From positions 62,001 to 126,000 of the forward strand of contig JAJFLC010000001.1 in NCBI GenBank assembly GCA_021772895.1: a stretch of 64,000 bases of DNA, written 5' to 3'. The translations under genes were made by a program, and so were the position numbers. Every line of letters starts with the position of its first letter. Position 1 is the stretch's first letter. Below are positions 27,429 through 38,687 of this stretch, one piece after another. The stretch is from Mariprofundaceae bacterium (GTDB taxonomy: Bacteria; Pseudomonadota; Zetaproteobacteria; Mariprofundales; Mariprofundaceae). Below the pieces are notes generated by a model. That model did not search any database and had not been told where the DNA came from. It saw only the letters and a program-made list of their open reading frames with translations.

Positions 27429-30400
27429 ATGCGTTTTTCGCCCTTTGTGCATCTGCATAATCATTCTGACTTTTCCCTGTTGTCCGCCGCGATGTCTGTG
27501 CAAGACATGTTGGACAGGGCTGTTGAACTTCGTCAGCCAGCGGTTGCTTTGACGGATTATGGTAACCTGTTTGGGGCCATTGAGTTTTATTCCAAAGCGA
27601 TGCGGCTTGGTATCAAGCCGATTTTGGGCTGTGAGTTTAATCTGTGTGATGATCATACAAAACGTATCAGCGAAGGCCCGCGTGCGCCCAGGTTTCCACA
27701 GATCGTGCTTTTGGCACGCAACAATCATGGTTGGCAAAACCTGATGAAACTTGTTTCCATCGGTTACCTTGATGGTTTTTATTACAAACCCCGAATTGAT
27801 AAAAAACTGCTCAAAACGTTTGGTGAAGGGCTGATTGCACTTTCATCAGGATGGAATGGTGAGATTGAACAGTTTTTGCAGAAGGGCAAAGATGCAGAGG
27901 CAAAACAGGCGGCACTGACATACAAAGAGATATTCCCTGCCGATTGTTTTTTTATCGAGTTACAACGTCATGGATCGGCTGCTCAGGAAGGTATTAATCG
28001 ACAATTGATTGAGATTGCGCATGAGCTTGATATACCACTGGTTGCCAGCAATAACGCACATTTTTTGACGCGAGAGGATTTTCACGCTTTTGAAGCGATG
28101 CTGGCACTACAGCAAAACAGAACCATTCATGATGATGTCTCCGGTCATTTCACACCCGAGTGTTATCTTAAATCGTATGAAGAGATGGAATCGCTGTTTG
28201 AGGAGGTGCCGGAGGCACTTGAAAACACGCTTCATATCGCCAATCGTTGTAATGTAGACCTTCAATTTGGCCATTATCAGTTGCCTGATTTTCAGACGCC
28301 GGATGGCACGGATCTCAAACATTATATCCGTGTGCTCTCCAAAGAGGGGCTGGATAAACGTTGGGGGGTTATTGTTGCACACTTTCCTGAGGCAGAGCGC
28401 GAGGAATACGACAAACGCCTTGAATTCGAGCTGAATGTTATCGAGCAAATGGGGTTTCCCGGTTATTTTCTGATTGTGGCAGATTTTATCATGTGGGCAA
28501 AAAATCATGAGATTCCAGTTGGCCCTGGTCGTGGTTCCGGTGCGGGTTCGCTGGTCGCCTATGTGTTGGGCATCACCAACCTTGACCCTATAAAATATGG
28601 ATTGCTCTTCGAACGTTTTCTTAATCCTGAACGTGTTTCGATGCCCGATTTTGATATTGATTTTTGCATGAGCAGACGTGAGGAAGTGATCCACTACGTC
28701 ACCAAAAAATATGGTGAAGATAAGGTCGCACAGATCATTACTTACGGCTCAATGAAGGCGAAAGCGGTGGTGCGGGATGTTGGCCGTGTATTGGGCATGG
28801 AACTTAGCAAGGTCAATATGATTGCCAAGCTGATCCCCAATGATCTGAAAATGACCCTTGAAAAAGCATTGGTTGAAGAGGCCCGATTGACCAAGATGAT
28901 CAAAGAAGATGATGAGGTGGGACGTCTGTTTGAGCTTGGTTCACGTCTTGAAGGCATGCACCGAAATGCAGGGACACATGCGGCAGGTGTGATTATTGGC
29001 CGGGATCCATTGGTGGATACTGCACCGCTATTCAAGGTGTCGCGTGAAGATGGTCAGGTTGTGCAATGGGACATGATCAATTCGGAAAAGGTTGGTTTGA
29101 TCAAGTTTGACTTTTTGGGTTTAAAAACGCTGACAGTGATTGATTTGGCCTGTCGTTTGATTCGTCAGCAAAAGGGTTGTGAAAGATTCGATATTGAGAC
29201 CATTCCATTGAATGATGCTGAAACCTTTAAGCTCATGCAGCGCGGCCAGACGGGCGCAGTGTTTCAGGTGGAATCCTCTGGCATGCGTGACTTGCTCACA
29301 CGGCTCAAGCCGGACTGCTTTGAGGATATCATTGCGCTGGTAGCACTTTATCGTCCGGGTCCATTGGAATCCGGCATGGTGGATACATATATTGAGTGTA
29401 AACACGGGCGTCAGGAGATTGTGTATCAGGTGCCGCAGTTAAAACCTATCCTACAGGAAACCAATGGTGTGATTCTTTATCAGGAACAGGTGATGAAGAT
29501 CGCGCAGGAACTGGCGGGGTATACACTGGGACAAGCGGATATGCTCAGGCGAGCGATGGGTAAAAAGAAAGCGGAAGAGATGGCTGAGCAACGCAAATTT
29601 TTTATGGAGGGTGCCGAAAAACAAAAAGTGCCTGCCGATAAAGCCGAGCAAATTTTTGATTTGATGGAAAAGTTTGCAGGTTATGGTTTTAATAAGTCAC
29701 ATTCGGCTGCTTATGCACTGATTTCCTACCAGACAGCTTATCTGAAGACGCATTATACGCAGGCTTTCATGGCCGCGACTTTCTCCTGTGATATGGGATC
29801 AACCGATAAAGTGGCAACGCTGGTGAATGATTGCCAGACGATGGGTATGGAAATCTTTCCACCGGATATTAATGCTTCTGACTGGGGGTTCATTCCGGAA
29901 GAAAAAGGCATTCGGTATGGTCTTGGTGCGATCAAGGGCGTGGGTGAAGCTGTGATTCTTGAGATGGTCAGTACGCGCAAGGAGAGCGGTGTTTTCACCT
30001 CCTTTGAAGATATGATTCTTCGCTTGCCTGAACGGACGATGAATAAACGAACCTGTGAGGCCCTGATGAAAGCCGGCGCGATGCATGCTGTGATACCACA
30101 TGTACATGCAGGCATTGAAGGCATGGCTGAAGCGCTGGATGAAGCGGTTCGCAGGCGTAAAGAGAAATTAAGCCAGCAGTCAGCGCTTTTTGAAGTGGCC
30201 GAGCCGAGCGGTGATGGCGATGGCCTTTTTCCCGGTCTGCCGGAGTGGAGTCAGGGTGAGTGTCTACAGGCTGAACGTGACGTATTGGGTTTTTACCTGA
30301 CAGGTCATCCTTTGGAAGCATACATGATCCATTGCAGTGGCCTTGGCGATATCAATTTAAGTCAGCTTGGTGATGTGGCAGATCAGTCCAGTGTTGTGAT

Positions 30401-30950
30401 TCCGATTGGTGTCAGTTCGATCAGAGAATATAAAGCAGCGCGTGGTATGATGGCTTTTATTCAGGTTGAAGATCTTTTTGGCAGAGCAGAAGCGGTTTGT
30501 TTTGCTAAAATTTATGAAGCCAGCCGTGAAATATGGCACATGGACCAGCCTTTGTTGTTGGCAGCGCGTGTGGACAAATCCAAGGATGAACCTGCACTGA
30601 TTGTAGAGGCAATCGAACCGCTGGAGAAGATGCTGCCGGAGCTTGTTGCCAGGGTGCGGGTTGAGAGTAGTAGTATTGCCTGGGATGAAGCTACAATTGT
30701 AAATATTGATAACTTGAAACACGAAAAATCGGGACATGTCCGGTTTCAGTTTCATGTACGACTTCCAGATGGCAGCATTGCCGAGTTGGAATCAAAACCA
30801 ATGCTGTGCTGGGATCATGATGTTGCAACATGGTTTAAAACATGTTTTGGCTCAGATTCTGTGCATGTCCAGTGCCGAACATGGAAGCCTGAAATAACAG
30901 GTGGAAATAACAGGAATCATTGGAGAAATGCTAAAAATGCAAAAGCGTAA
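27429..30950 (+). CDS. dnaE: DNA polymerase III alpha subunit
   Basis: Replicative polymerase, 1173 aa as in other proteobacteria. The N-terminal PHP domain begins FVHLHNHSDFSLL. Polymerase catalytic Asp residues lie in MPDFDIDFC (near 406-408) and IKFDFLGLKT (near 559), close to E. coli positions 401, 403 and 555. A helix-hairpin-helix region and a C-terminal OB-fold segment (IPIGVSSIREYKAARG onward) complete the protein. It is 11 bp upstream of accA, an adjacency common in proteobacteria. Confidence 0.98.
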   Translation: MRFSPFVHLHNHSDFSLLSAAMSVQDMLDRAVELRQPAVALTDYGNLFGAIEFYSKAMRLGIKPILGCEFNLCDDHTKRISEGPRAPRFPQIVLLARNNHGWQNLMKLVSIGYLDGFYYKPRIDKKLLKTFGEGLIALSSGWNGEIEQFLQKGKDAEAKQAALTYKEIFPADCFFIELQRHGSAAQEGINRQLIEIAHELDIPLVASNNAHFLTREDFHAFEAMLALQQNRTIHDDVSGHFTPECYLKSYEEMESLFEEVPEALENTLHIANRCNVDLQFGHYQLPDFQTPDGTDLKHYIRVLSKEGLDKRWGVIVAHFPEAEREEYDKRLEFELNVIEQMGFPGYFLIVADFIMWAKNHEIPVGPGRGSGAGSLVAYVLGITNLDPIKYGLLFERFLNPERVSMPDFDIDFCMSRREEVIHYVTKKYGEDKVAQIITYGSMKAKAVVRDVGRVLGMELSKVNMIAKLIPNDLKMTLEKALVEEARLTKMIKEDDEVGRLFELGSRLEGMHRNAGTHAAGVIIGRDPLVDTAPLFKVSREDGQVVQWDMINSEKVGLIKFDFLGLKTLTVIDLACRLIRQQKGCERFDIETIPLNDAETFKLMQRGQTGAVFQVESSGMRDLLTRLKPDCFEDIIALVALYRPGPLESGMVDTYIECKHGRQEIVYQVPQLKPILQETNGVILYQEQVMKIAQELAGYTLGQADMLRRAMGKKKAEEMAEQRKFFMEGAEKQKVPADKAEQIFDLMEKFAGYGFNKSHSAAYALISYQTAYLKTHYTQAFMAATFSCDMGSTDKVATLVNDCQTMGMEIFPPDINASDWGFIPEEKGIRYGLGAIKGVGEAVILEMVSTRKESGVFTSFEDMILRLPERTMNKRTCEALMKAGAMHAVIPHVHAGIEGMAEALDEAVRRRKEKLSQQSALFEVAEPSGDGDGLFPGLPEWSQGECLQAERDVLGFYLTGHPLEAYMIHCSGLGDINLSQLGDVADQSSVVIPIGVSSIREYKAARGMMAFIQVEDLFGRAEAVCFAKIYEASREIWHMDQPLLLAARVDKSKDEPALIVEAIEPLEKMLPELVARVRVESSSIAWDEATIVNIDNLKHEKSGHVRFQFHVRLPDGSIAELESKPMLCWDHDVATWFKTCFGSDSVHVQCRTWKPEITGGNNRNHWRNAKNAKA

Positions 30951-30961
30951 GGAGCAGAGAG

Positions 30962-31921
30962 ATGGCCTATAGTTATCTTGAATTTGAGCGTCCCATTGCC
31001 GAATTAACAGAAAAAATTGATGAGTTGTCACAGATGGGTGCCGATTCAGAGGTGAATATTGCTGATGAAGTAGAGCGCTTGCGAAAGAAGCGGGATAAAC
31101 TTGTTGAACAGACCTATAGCAAGGCAGATCGTGGGCAGATGGCTCAGTTATCACGCCATCCGGATCGGCCGAATTTCCTTGATTATGTCCCGATGCTGTT
31201 TGATGATTTTCAGGAGCTTCATGGTGACCGTGCCTTTGCTGATGATGGTGCGATTGTAGGTGGCATTGCTAAATTTCGTGAGCTTTCTGTGATGATTGTT
31301 GGACATCAGAAAGGGCGTAATACCAAAGAGAAACTCAAACGCAATTTTGGTATGGCCCGGCCAGAAGGGTACCGCAAAGCACTGCGCCTGTTTAAGTTGG
31401 CTGAACGTTTTGATATGCCTGTTTTAACGTTCATTGATACAGCAGGTGCATGGCCGGGCATTGATGCCGAAGAGCGAGGGCAGAGTGAGGCGATTGCACG
31501 TAACCTGATGGATCTGGCGGTCTTGAAGGTACCTGTGATTTGTACCGTGATTGGTGAAGGCGGTTCCGGTGGCGCTTTAGCGATTGGTGTGGGCGATCGT
31601 CTTTTTATGCAGCAACTGACCATCTACTCGGTGATTTCACCGGAAGGCTGTGCCGCGATTCTTTGGCGGGATCGCAAGTTTGCCGATGAAGCTGCGGAGG
31701 CACTGAAGCCGACAGCGAAGGATTTGGAAACGTTGAATTTAATTGACGCGATTATCCCGGAACCTGCTGAAGGTGCACATCGTAACCCTGAAGCTGCGGC
31801 GGAAATGATGGCAGATGTTCTGGATAAGGCATTGAGAGAATTGTTAAAAACGCCTGTTGAAAAATTGCTTGAAGCACGTGAAGCCCGTTTGCGTCAGCTT
31901 GGAGTGTTTAACGGAGAATAG
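30962..31921 (+). CDS. accA: Acetyl-CoA carboxylase carboxyltransferase subunit alpha
   Basis: Alpha half of the carboxyltransferase that makes malonyl-CoA for fatty acid synthesis. Conserved FLDYVPMLFDDFQELHGDR, GHQKGRNTKEKLKRNFGM, TFIDTAGAWPGI and GEGGSGGALAIGVGD are present. It has 319 aa, standard. The start follows AAGGAGCAGAG. No zinc finger, as expected for AccA. Confidence 0.97.
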   Translation: MAYSYLEFERPIAELTEKIDELSQMGADSEVNIADEVERLRKKRDKLVEQTYSKADRGQMAQLSRHPDRPNFLDYVPMLFDDFQELHGDRAFADDGAIVGGIAKFRELSVMIVGHQKGRNTKEKLKRNFGMARPEGYRKALRLFKLAERFDMPVLTFIDTAGAWPGIDAEERGQSEAIARNLMDLAVLKVPVICTVIGEGGSGGALAIGVGDRLFMQQLTIYSVISPEGCAAILWRDRKFADEAAEALKPTAKDLETLNLIDAIIPEPAEGAHRNPEAAAEMMADVLDKALRELLKTPVEKLLEAREARLRQLGVFNGE

Positions 31922-32151
31922 CATTTGGGCATGAGGGGTCTCCTTTTTGCCTTGAGTTTGCCTTGAGGCTGCCTTGAAGAGAGTCATCGATGATTCTGGT
32001 ATATTTGATGAAAATGATGTTTGCACATGCAGAGAGAGTTTTCATACCCTTTAATTGTATCGGATGATTTGATTGGCGTGGCTTTCTTCTTGTTCTGACC
32101 GTGCATATTCGTATGCTTCGCCGTCTTCTACTGTAAAGCTGTTACGATTCT
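31922..32151. other. Intergenic region upstream of tRNA-Ser
   Basis: About 230 bp with short GCCTTGAG-type direct repeats at 31951-31979 and no convincing coding frame. It probably contains the promoter of the stable RNAs that follow, but I cannot pick one site with confidence. Confidence 0.4.
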
Positions 32152-32241
32152 GGAGAGATGTCTGAGTGGTTTAAGGAGCACGCTTGGAAAGCGTGTGTAT
32201 TCGTAAGGGTACCGAGGGTTCGAATCCCTCTCTCTCCGCCA
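32152..32241 (+). tRNA. tRNA-Ser (anticodon GGA)
   Basis: A 90-nt class II tRNA including an encoded CCA. The acceptor GGAGAGA pairs with TCTCTCC; the anticodon stem CACGC/GCGTG closes the loop TTGGAAA (anticodon GGA); a long variable arm is present; the T arm is GAGGG-TTCGAAT-CCCTC. GGA reads UCC and UCU serine codons. Confidence 0.97.
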
Positions 32242-32325
32242 GATTTGTTATACAGTAAAAGGCAGAAGTCTTTTGGGAAATTATATCTGTTTGAGCCATG
32301 TCTGACTGGCTTGCAGATACCCTGT

Positions 32326-32444
32326 GTCACCCGAGTTGGGCCCCGCACGGCAGGTTCTTGTGAACCCCGTCAGGTCCGGAAGGAAGCAGCGGCAACGAGC
32401 GATCAGCGCGTTGCGGATTTGTCCGGCTCGGGTGGCGCTTTTTT
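32326..32444 (+). ncRNA. ffs: Signal recognition particle 4.5S RNA with terminator
   Basis: The SRP domain IV core GGTCCGGAAGGAAGCAGC is at 32371-32388. The outer stem GTCACCCGAG (32326-32335) pairs along its whole length with CTCGGGTGGC (32427-32436), with one G-U. A T run at 32439-32444 follows, so the terminal stem also serves as terminator. The small Alu-less form is the rule in Gram-negatives. It guides membrane protein targeting with Ffh. Confidence 0.95.
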
Positions 32445-32499
32445 AAGCTGACCAGCAAAGTCTCGCAATCAATAGCGAATCCCTGATACACTTTAGCTC

Positions 32500-33660
32500 A
32501 TGGTTCTGGATCGTTATATCCTGCGTATTTGGCTGGCGCCTTTTTTAGGTTTCCTCGTTATTGTTACCGGTGTGTTATTGCTTGGCCGTGTGCTGAAGCT
32601 GTTAGGCATGTTTGCAGATAAAGGCATTGACTGGAGCATCATGGCAACCATGCTGATGGCAATCATCCCTTATTTTTTATTAATTACAGTTCCGATCGCA
32701 TTCTTTTTTGCCATGCAAGGGATGTTTCTACGTCTCTATCAAGGCAGTGAAATGGATGCGCTGCGCGCCTCTGGCATCTCTTATATCAGACTGCTTCGCC
32801 CCATCATTCTAATCGCTGTGCTTTTATGGCTGTTTTTAACGGTGACAGCACTTTATTGGGTTCCTGAAGGGCAAAAGTCTTTCCAGGGATTATTTGTGGC
32901 CATTCAAAAAGCAAAACCGGCACCTGGTTTTGATCCTCAACGTTTTAATCAGAATCTGGAGGATTTTACTGTTTATGTTGAAGGCAAAGATGAGCAAGGT
33001 GATTTGCATGGCTTTATCCTGGAAGATCGGCGTTCGAGTGTGGCTGTTGTGTACGTTGCAGAGCGGGCCCGTGTTAAAAGAGAGGGACCCTATCTAAATT
33101 TTATTCTGTATAAGGGGACACGACTTGAAGGTTCAATGTCGAGTCTTCGTTCGCTGGCATTTGATCAATATCAGGTCTCGATTAGCCTTGGCACACTTGG
33201 TTTGCTTAAGGTACCTGTGTGGCGAGCCAGAGTGTTTGAAATGGGTGCCGGAGAGCTTTGGAAAGAGGCTTTTGATGTCAAACGTTTGGATGCGATTGCC
33301 GAATTAAATCGGCGTTTACTGTTGCCAACAACGGTGATTGTTCTGATGTTTTTCTGTCTTCCGGTTTCGGCAACGCCAAAACGTTCGGGCAAAGCCGGAG
33401 CCTATATTGCAGGCACTGCACTGATACTGCTGATTTATAATGTTCAGGTTGTACTGCATCAGCAGGTGATTGGCGGAAATATCCCATGGTGGGGCATGTG
33501 GCTGGGGCAATTGATGTTTTTAAGTATAGCGGTGTGGGCGTTTTCCCGGACATGTCAGGATCGTTTGCCATCGTTGATGTTATGGATTACCCGGCTTTAT
33601 TCACCCGTTCATGAAAAACTTAGAAAGCTTATAAGACAACGTTCAGATATTCAGACATAG
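32500..33660 (+). CDS. lptF: LPS export ABC permease, LptF/LptG (YjgP/YjgQ) family
   Basis: A 386-aa permease: N-terminal LDRYILRIWLAPFL, three hydrophobic helices up to about 125, a periplasmic beta-jellyroll region (residues 130-270), then three more helices. RLYQGSEMDALRASG is the coupling motif with the LptB ATPase. No second permease lies next to it, whereas many genomes have lptF-lptG in tandem, so assignment to F rather than G is tentative. Confidence 0.85.
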   Translation: MVLDRYILRIWLAPFLGFLVIVTGVLLLGRVLKLLGMFADKGIDWSIMATMLMAIIPYFLLITVPIAFFFAMQGMFLRLYQGSEMDALRASGISYIRLLRPIILIAVLLWLFLTVTALYWVPEGQKSFQGLFVAIQKAKPAPGFDPQRFNQNLEDFTVYVEGKDEQGDLHGFILEDRRSSVAVVYVAERARVKREGPYLNFILYKGTRLEGSMSSLRSLAFDQYQVSISLGTLGLLKVPVWRARVFEMGAGELWKEAFDVKRLDAIAELNRRLLLPTTVIVLMFFCLPVSATPKRSGKAGAYIAGTALILLIYNVQVVLHQQVIGGNIPWWGMWLGQLMFLSIAVWAFSRTCQDRLPSLMLWITRLYSPVHEKLRKLIRQRSDIQT

Positions 33661-33715
33661 ATGTAAAAAATGATTTCAGGCTGTTGAGGCATGAGATGTT
33701 TTTTGTACTATCCAA

Positions 33716-34276
33716 TCAGGCGCGCTCGATGTATTCGCCGTTTTCAGTGTTCACTTTTACCTTGGTGCCGGATTCCAGATAGGGTGGAACCATGATCGGT
33801 GCACCTGTTTCCAGTACACCGGGTTTGTACGAACTTGTGGCTGTTTGCCCTTTAATCGAAGCATCACACTCCGTTACGGTCAGCACCACACTTTGGGGAA
33901 GCTTCACGTTCAGTGGCCGTTCGTCATGGAATTCCACTTCCACCATCATTTCAGGCAGCAGGTAAGGTTTGGCATTTTCCATCATATTTTCATGCAGAGC
34001 GATTTGATCATACGTTTCCATGTCCATGAAGTGGTAGTCGCCCGAATCTTCATAGAGATACTGCATGGAACGTTGAGAAAGTATGGTGCGTTCTGCCCGT
34101 TCAGTTGAGTTGAAACGTTTGTTGGTTTTGGTGCCAGTCTCGATATTACGCATTTCTACTTGCATGCAGGCGACACCTTTTCCGGGTGTTACATGTTTGG
34201 TTTTCATCACTTTCCAGAGGCCACCATCGATTTCCAGAATATTTCCAGTACGGATGGCTGTTACATTTATTTGCAT
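33716..34276 (-). CDS. efp: Translation elongation factor P
   Basis: Relieves ribosome stalling at polyproline. Three-domain protein of 186 aa from ATG 34276; residues TKHVTPGKGVA contain the exposed loop Lys that is modified in EpmA-type systems. A KOW-like N-terminal domain and two OB domains (ending NTENGEYIERA) are recognisable. An upstream ATG at 34363 would add 29 non-family residues and is rejected. Confidence 0.96.
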   Translation of the reverse strand: MQINVTAIRTGNILEIDGGLWKVMKTKHVTPGKGVACMQVEMRNIETGTKTNKRFNSTERAERTILSQRSMQYLYEDSGDYHFMDMETYDQIALHENMMENAKPYLLPEMMVEVEFHDERPLNVKLPQSVVLTVTECDASIKGQTATSSYKPGVLETGAPIMVPPYLESGTKVKVNTENGEYIERA

Positions 34277-34381
34277 CGTTTCACTCCACAAGTGACAATA
34301 TCGAATCTTCTTTTTAAAACGGGTCGAGACGATAGCTATTACGCTCTTTTTCAGCAAGGGCACAGGCAGTCACAGGAGCTT

Positions 34382-35188
34382 ATGATAATAGATACCCCAG
34401 TTCAGGAATCCATGGACCAGTTCATTCTGGAGGCCTCTCCTACAAAAGATATGAGCAGTTCTATAGAACGTTGCATGGAGATGTTTGCTGCATACCTGTT
34501 GCATTATTCTGATCTTTATCAGGATGATGAATCATGGGATGAGGAGGAAGTTCAGGAGTGGGAGGCAGCGCTCGGGCAATATGTGGAAAACCTGTTTGAT
34601 GGTGATGCTGAGCCGACAACGGAACTGGGGAGTTTGCCGGTCTCTCTTTTGGAACCTGAACATTTCCGTGATTTTCTGGGCTGGTTTATATTGCGAGAAC
34701 CCGGCGTCGACAGCCTCGAAGTGAAGTTGCAGGCTGAATTGTTGCTGCAATGGGTGAAGTTTTTGCATGGCAAACACTGGATTGAAAGTGGAGATTATAT
34801 TTCCTTCCTTGAAAGTATTCAGGAAATCAAGGATGAAGCGATGCGCGCGGCACAGGCGGCACATATACTGTTTCATTATGTGCGATTGGGTGGCGGTGTT
34901 TCTCCTCGCCATCGAGGCAAACGTTTTGACCAGTTTGTTGAAGGGCATGCCCGGGTTTCAAAACTGGAAGAGAAATCTGTATCACTGCAATTTGACAATA
35001 AAAAAATGGAAATTGGCCCTGTTGCATTGCCGGAGGAGATTAGTCGCCATTTAAAATGTGGTGATGTACTGGATATTGAGTTGGGCTCCAGAGGCGGAAC
35101 CTGGTTGATTGTGGATATCGGCCCGGTTTACCCTAATGAGGTGTACGTTGATGCGGATGAGTTTGATATTCCAGAGAAACTGTCTTAA
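34382..35188 (+). CDS. Conserved-looking hypothetical protein
   Basis: I do not recognise this 268-aa protein. It is soluble and acidic in its N-terminal half (DDESWDEEEVQEWEAAL), has helical segments around residues 100-160, a basic patch SPRHRGKRFDQF near 180, and a C-terminal domain with alternating strands ending GPVYPNEVYVDADEF. ATG 34382 has an ACAGGAGC ribosome site; the frame is open further upstream across the efp start but that part is not protein-like. It is divergent from efp and convergent with the beta-helix gene. Confidence 0.7.
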   Translation: MIIDTPVQESMDQFILEASPTKDMSSSIERCMEMFAAYLLHYSDLYQDDESWDEEEVQEWEAALGQYVENLFDGDAEPTTELGSLPVSLLEPEHFRDFLGWFILREPGVDSLEVKLQAELLLQWVKFLHGKHWIESGDYISFLESIQEIKDEAMRAAQAAHILFHYVRLGGGVSPRHRGKRFDQFVEGHARVSKLEEKSVSLQFDNKKMEIGPVALPEEISRHLKCGDVLDIELGSRGGTWLIVDIGPVYPNEVYVDADEFDIPEKLS

Positions 35189-35242
35189 TTTTCAATCAGC
35201 TGCTTTTGGTATAGGACACCGAAATACATTCGATGTTTTGGA

Positions 35243-37102
35243 TCAAAAAGAGGCATTGCCTCCACCATCAGCACTGCCTGTAGGCAGATTTCCGGCATAA
35301 TCTTTACCATTACCTGAAGCTCTATTGTTTGCGTAGAAGTTTTGCGGCCCATTGGCCGGGTGCGCAAAGTTAATGCCCTTTCCTTTTAATGAATCGGTGA
35401 TGAGATTTTCTTCGATCATATTGTCTGAACCCAATACGTGGATATTATTCTGTTTGTTGCTTGTAACCGTATTTCCTTTGATTTGGCAGTCATTACCCAC
35501 AGAAATACCACCTTTTCCAGGTGTGTCTGCCTTATTGTTCAGGCTCACAGTATTGAAAAGTACGGTTGAACCATCCGACGCCTGAATGCCCCATCCTGAG
35601 TTGTTGGAGATGGTATTTCCGATCAGTGTAGTGGTTCCGGCAAAGATCCCGGTACCTGCATTGTCATAAACGCTATTGTCTTTGATTGAGCTTCCTGTCG
35701 CAGAAATACCGTATTCACCTTTGTTGGCATATACGGTGTTACCTATCATGGTACTGCCATTTTCGGCTGAAATGCCATTGCCATGATTGGAACGGGAAAT
35801 GCTGCTGCGAATGATGGCGTTGGCACCTGTGGCAATGCCAACAGAGCTGTTTCCCCAAGCCATACATTCGTCGATCAAGGTGCCGGATGAAAAGGCAAAG
35901 ATGCCTCCGGATCCATTGTTGATCACACGAATCTGAATGATACGGTGGCCATCACCGGAAGAGGTGAAAATACCGGCGGCTCCAAATTCGCGAATGGTAC
36001 CATTTTGAACTGTGACGTTGCTTGTTCCATCCAGAGATATGCCATTTGCCTTTGAACCATCACCCGTGATGGAAAAACCCATGAGATCGATCGTTACGTT
36101 ATTGCTCTTTACATCGATGCCATGTTGTTTTGAGACTTTCAAATCAGCAGTAAGGAAATATGAGCCTGATTTGGATATTGTGAAAGGCAAGGCTTTGATG
36201 GGCGTGCGTACTTCACTCTGTGCAGCTGCGATAATTGCTTTGGCTTGCATACCATCAAGCAGATCAGCATCGAGTTTTGATCCTTTCCCGCCTTTGATTT
36301 TTTTTGCCGTGATGGTGTGGTCGGCAATGTCTTCAGCCTTGATTGAGGCGTTGCGAATCTGCTTGCCTGTGATGCTATTGGCTGCGATCTGTTTGTTACT
36401 GATTGTATCTTTAAGTTCGGAAAATTTTGTGGTTTTTTGATGGTGGACGGAAGGCTTCTGTGCATGGGCATAAATGTCTTTTTGAGTACTGGCTCCAATC
36501 TTTGCTGCGGTGATCTGGTGGGGGTTATGGTTGTTTTTGATATGCTGTTGCAGTGCCTGATTTGACGCGTCATTAGTGGCAGAGGGAGTGTGATCGATAG
36601 AGATGTTCGCCGCACTTGTATGGATCGCAACAGGGATATGGGTGTTGATGGGGGTATTTGTAGACGTTGAAGCAGGCGCAGATGTGGTTTTTGTGGATGA
36701 AGGCCGTGTGTCTGAAACCCGTGCAGATCGAATTGGTTTTTTGCGAAAAATTTCACGGGGTTTTTGTTCCTCTGCATTGCCAGCACGAATGCCGAGAAAA
36801 TGTAACTTTTCCCAACGAATAGATGCTGATTCAAAAGGTGTTTTTGAACCCAGATCAACATGAAACGTTCCATTTTTTACTTTGACACCAGACTGTTTTT
36901 CGACCCAGACTTTGCTTGATGCATTGCCCTCATAGAGCGTAAACGTGATATCAAAACTGCCACTCAGTGGTGAACCATTCGGGTCAATCAAAAAGCCTTC
37001 ATATTCAATCGCATGTGCCATAGCAGGCGATAGAGCCATGAGAAAAACAGCAATCAATTGAAGTAATATGCCCTTGTCAGATTTAAAGGTGAATGAATTC
37101 AT
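35243..37102 (-). CDS. Secreted right-handed parallel beta-helix repeat protein
   Basis: A 619-aa exported protein. Signal peptide at residues 1-31 ends AMAHA. Then a beta domain with SFDITFTLYEG (about 34-110), a long Ser/Thr/Pro/Ala/Asn-rich linker (to about 185), a tail-fibre-like NHNPHQITAAKIGAS, an ITGKQIRNASIKAED repeat zone, and from about 305 a NosD/pectate-lyase-type beta-helix made of imperfect turns (GISATGSSIKDNSVYDN, GIFAGTTTLIGNTISNN). Probably surface-exposed and carbohydrate-binding or adhesive; no catalytic residues could be assigned. 39 bp downstream of purB. Confidence 0.75.
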   Translation of the reverse strand: MNSFTFKSDKGILLQLIAVFLMALSPAMAHAIEYEGFLIDPNGSPLSGSFDITFTLYEGNASSKVWVEKQSGVKVKNGTFHVDLGSKTPFESASIRWEKLHFLGIRAGNAEEQKPREIFRKKPIRSARVSDTRPSSTKTTSAPASTSTNTPINTHIPVAIHTSAANISIDHTPSATNDASNQALQQHIKNNHNPHQITAAKIGASTQKDIYAHAQKPSVHHQKTTKFSELKDTISNKQIAANSITGKQIRNASIKAEDIADHTITAKKIKGGKGSKLDADLLDGMQAKAIIAAAQSEVRTPIKALPFTISKSGSYFLTADLKVSKQHGIDVKSNNVTIDLMGFSITGDGSKANGISLDGTSNVTVQNGTIREFGAAGIFTSSGDGHRIIQIRVINNGSGGIFAFSSGTLIDECMAWGNSSVGIATGANAIIRSSISRSNHGNGISAENGSTMIGNTVYANKGEYGISATGSSIKDNSVYDNAGTGIFAGTTTLIGNTISNNSGWGIQASDGSTVLFNTVSLNNKADTPGKGGISVGNDCQIKGNTVTSNKQNNIHVLGSDNMIEENLITDSLKGKGINFAHPANGPQNFYANNRASGNGKDYAGNLPTGSADGGGNASF

Positions 37103-37141
37103 GAAGGAACCTCTGGTTAGCCATAGAGCGATGACACGTCG

Positions 37142-38536
<1,395 letters not shown>

Positions 38537-38687
38537 TCAGAGGGTCAGCGTCGAAATGTACACAGTTTCGATTGATTTCTAAAGAAAGTGAGGTAATGAT
38601 AGCTGCTGTGCTTTTTTGCCAGCAGGCATTTTGTCAATTCCTGCAGTTGATGGCAGGCTTATTTTTAATGTCGAAGGAGACATTTTC

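Noticed and set aside
34160-34381. Upstream extension of the 268-aa gene to an ATG at 34160
   Set aside because: It runs antisense through efp and its promoter side; the AGGAG-led ATG at 34382 is much better.
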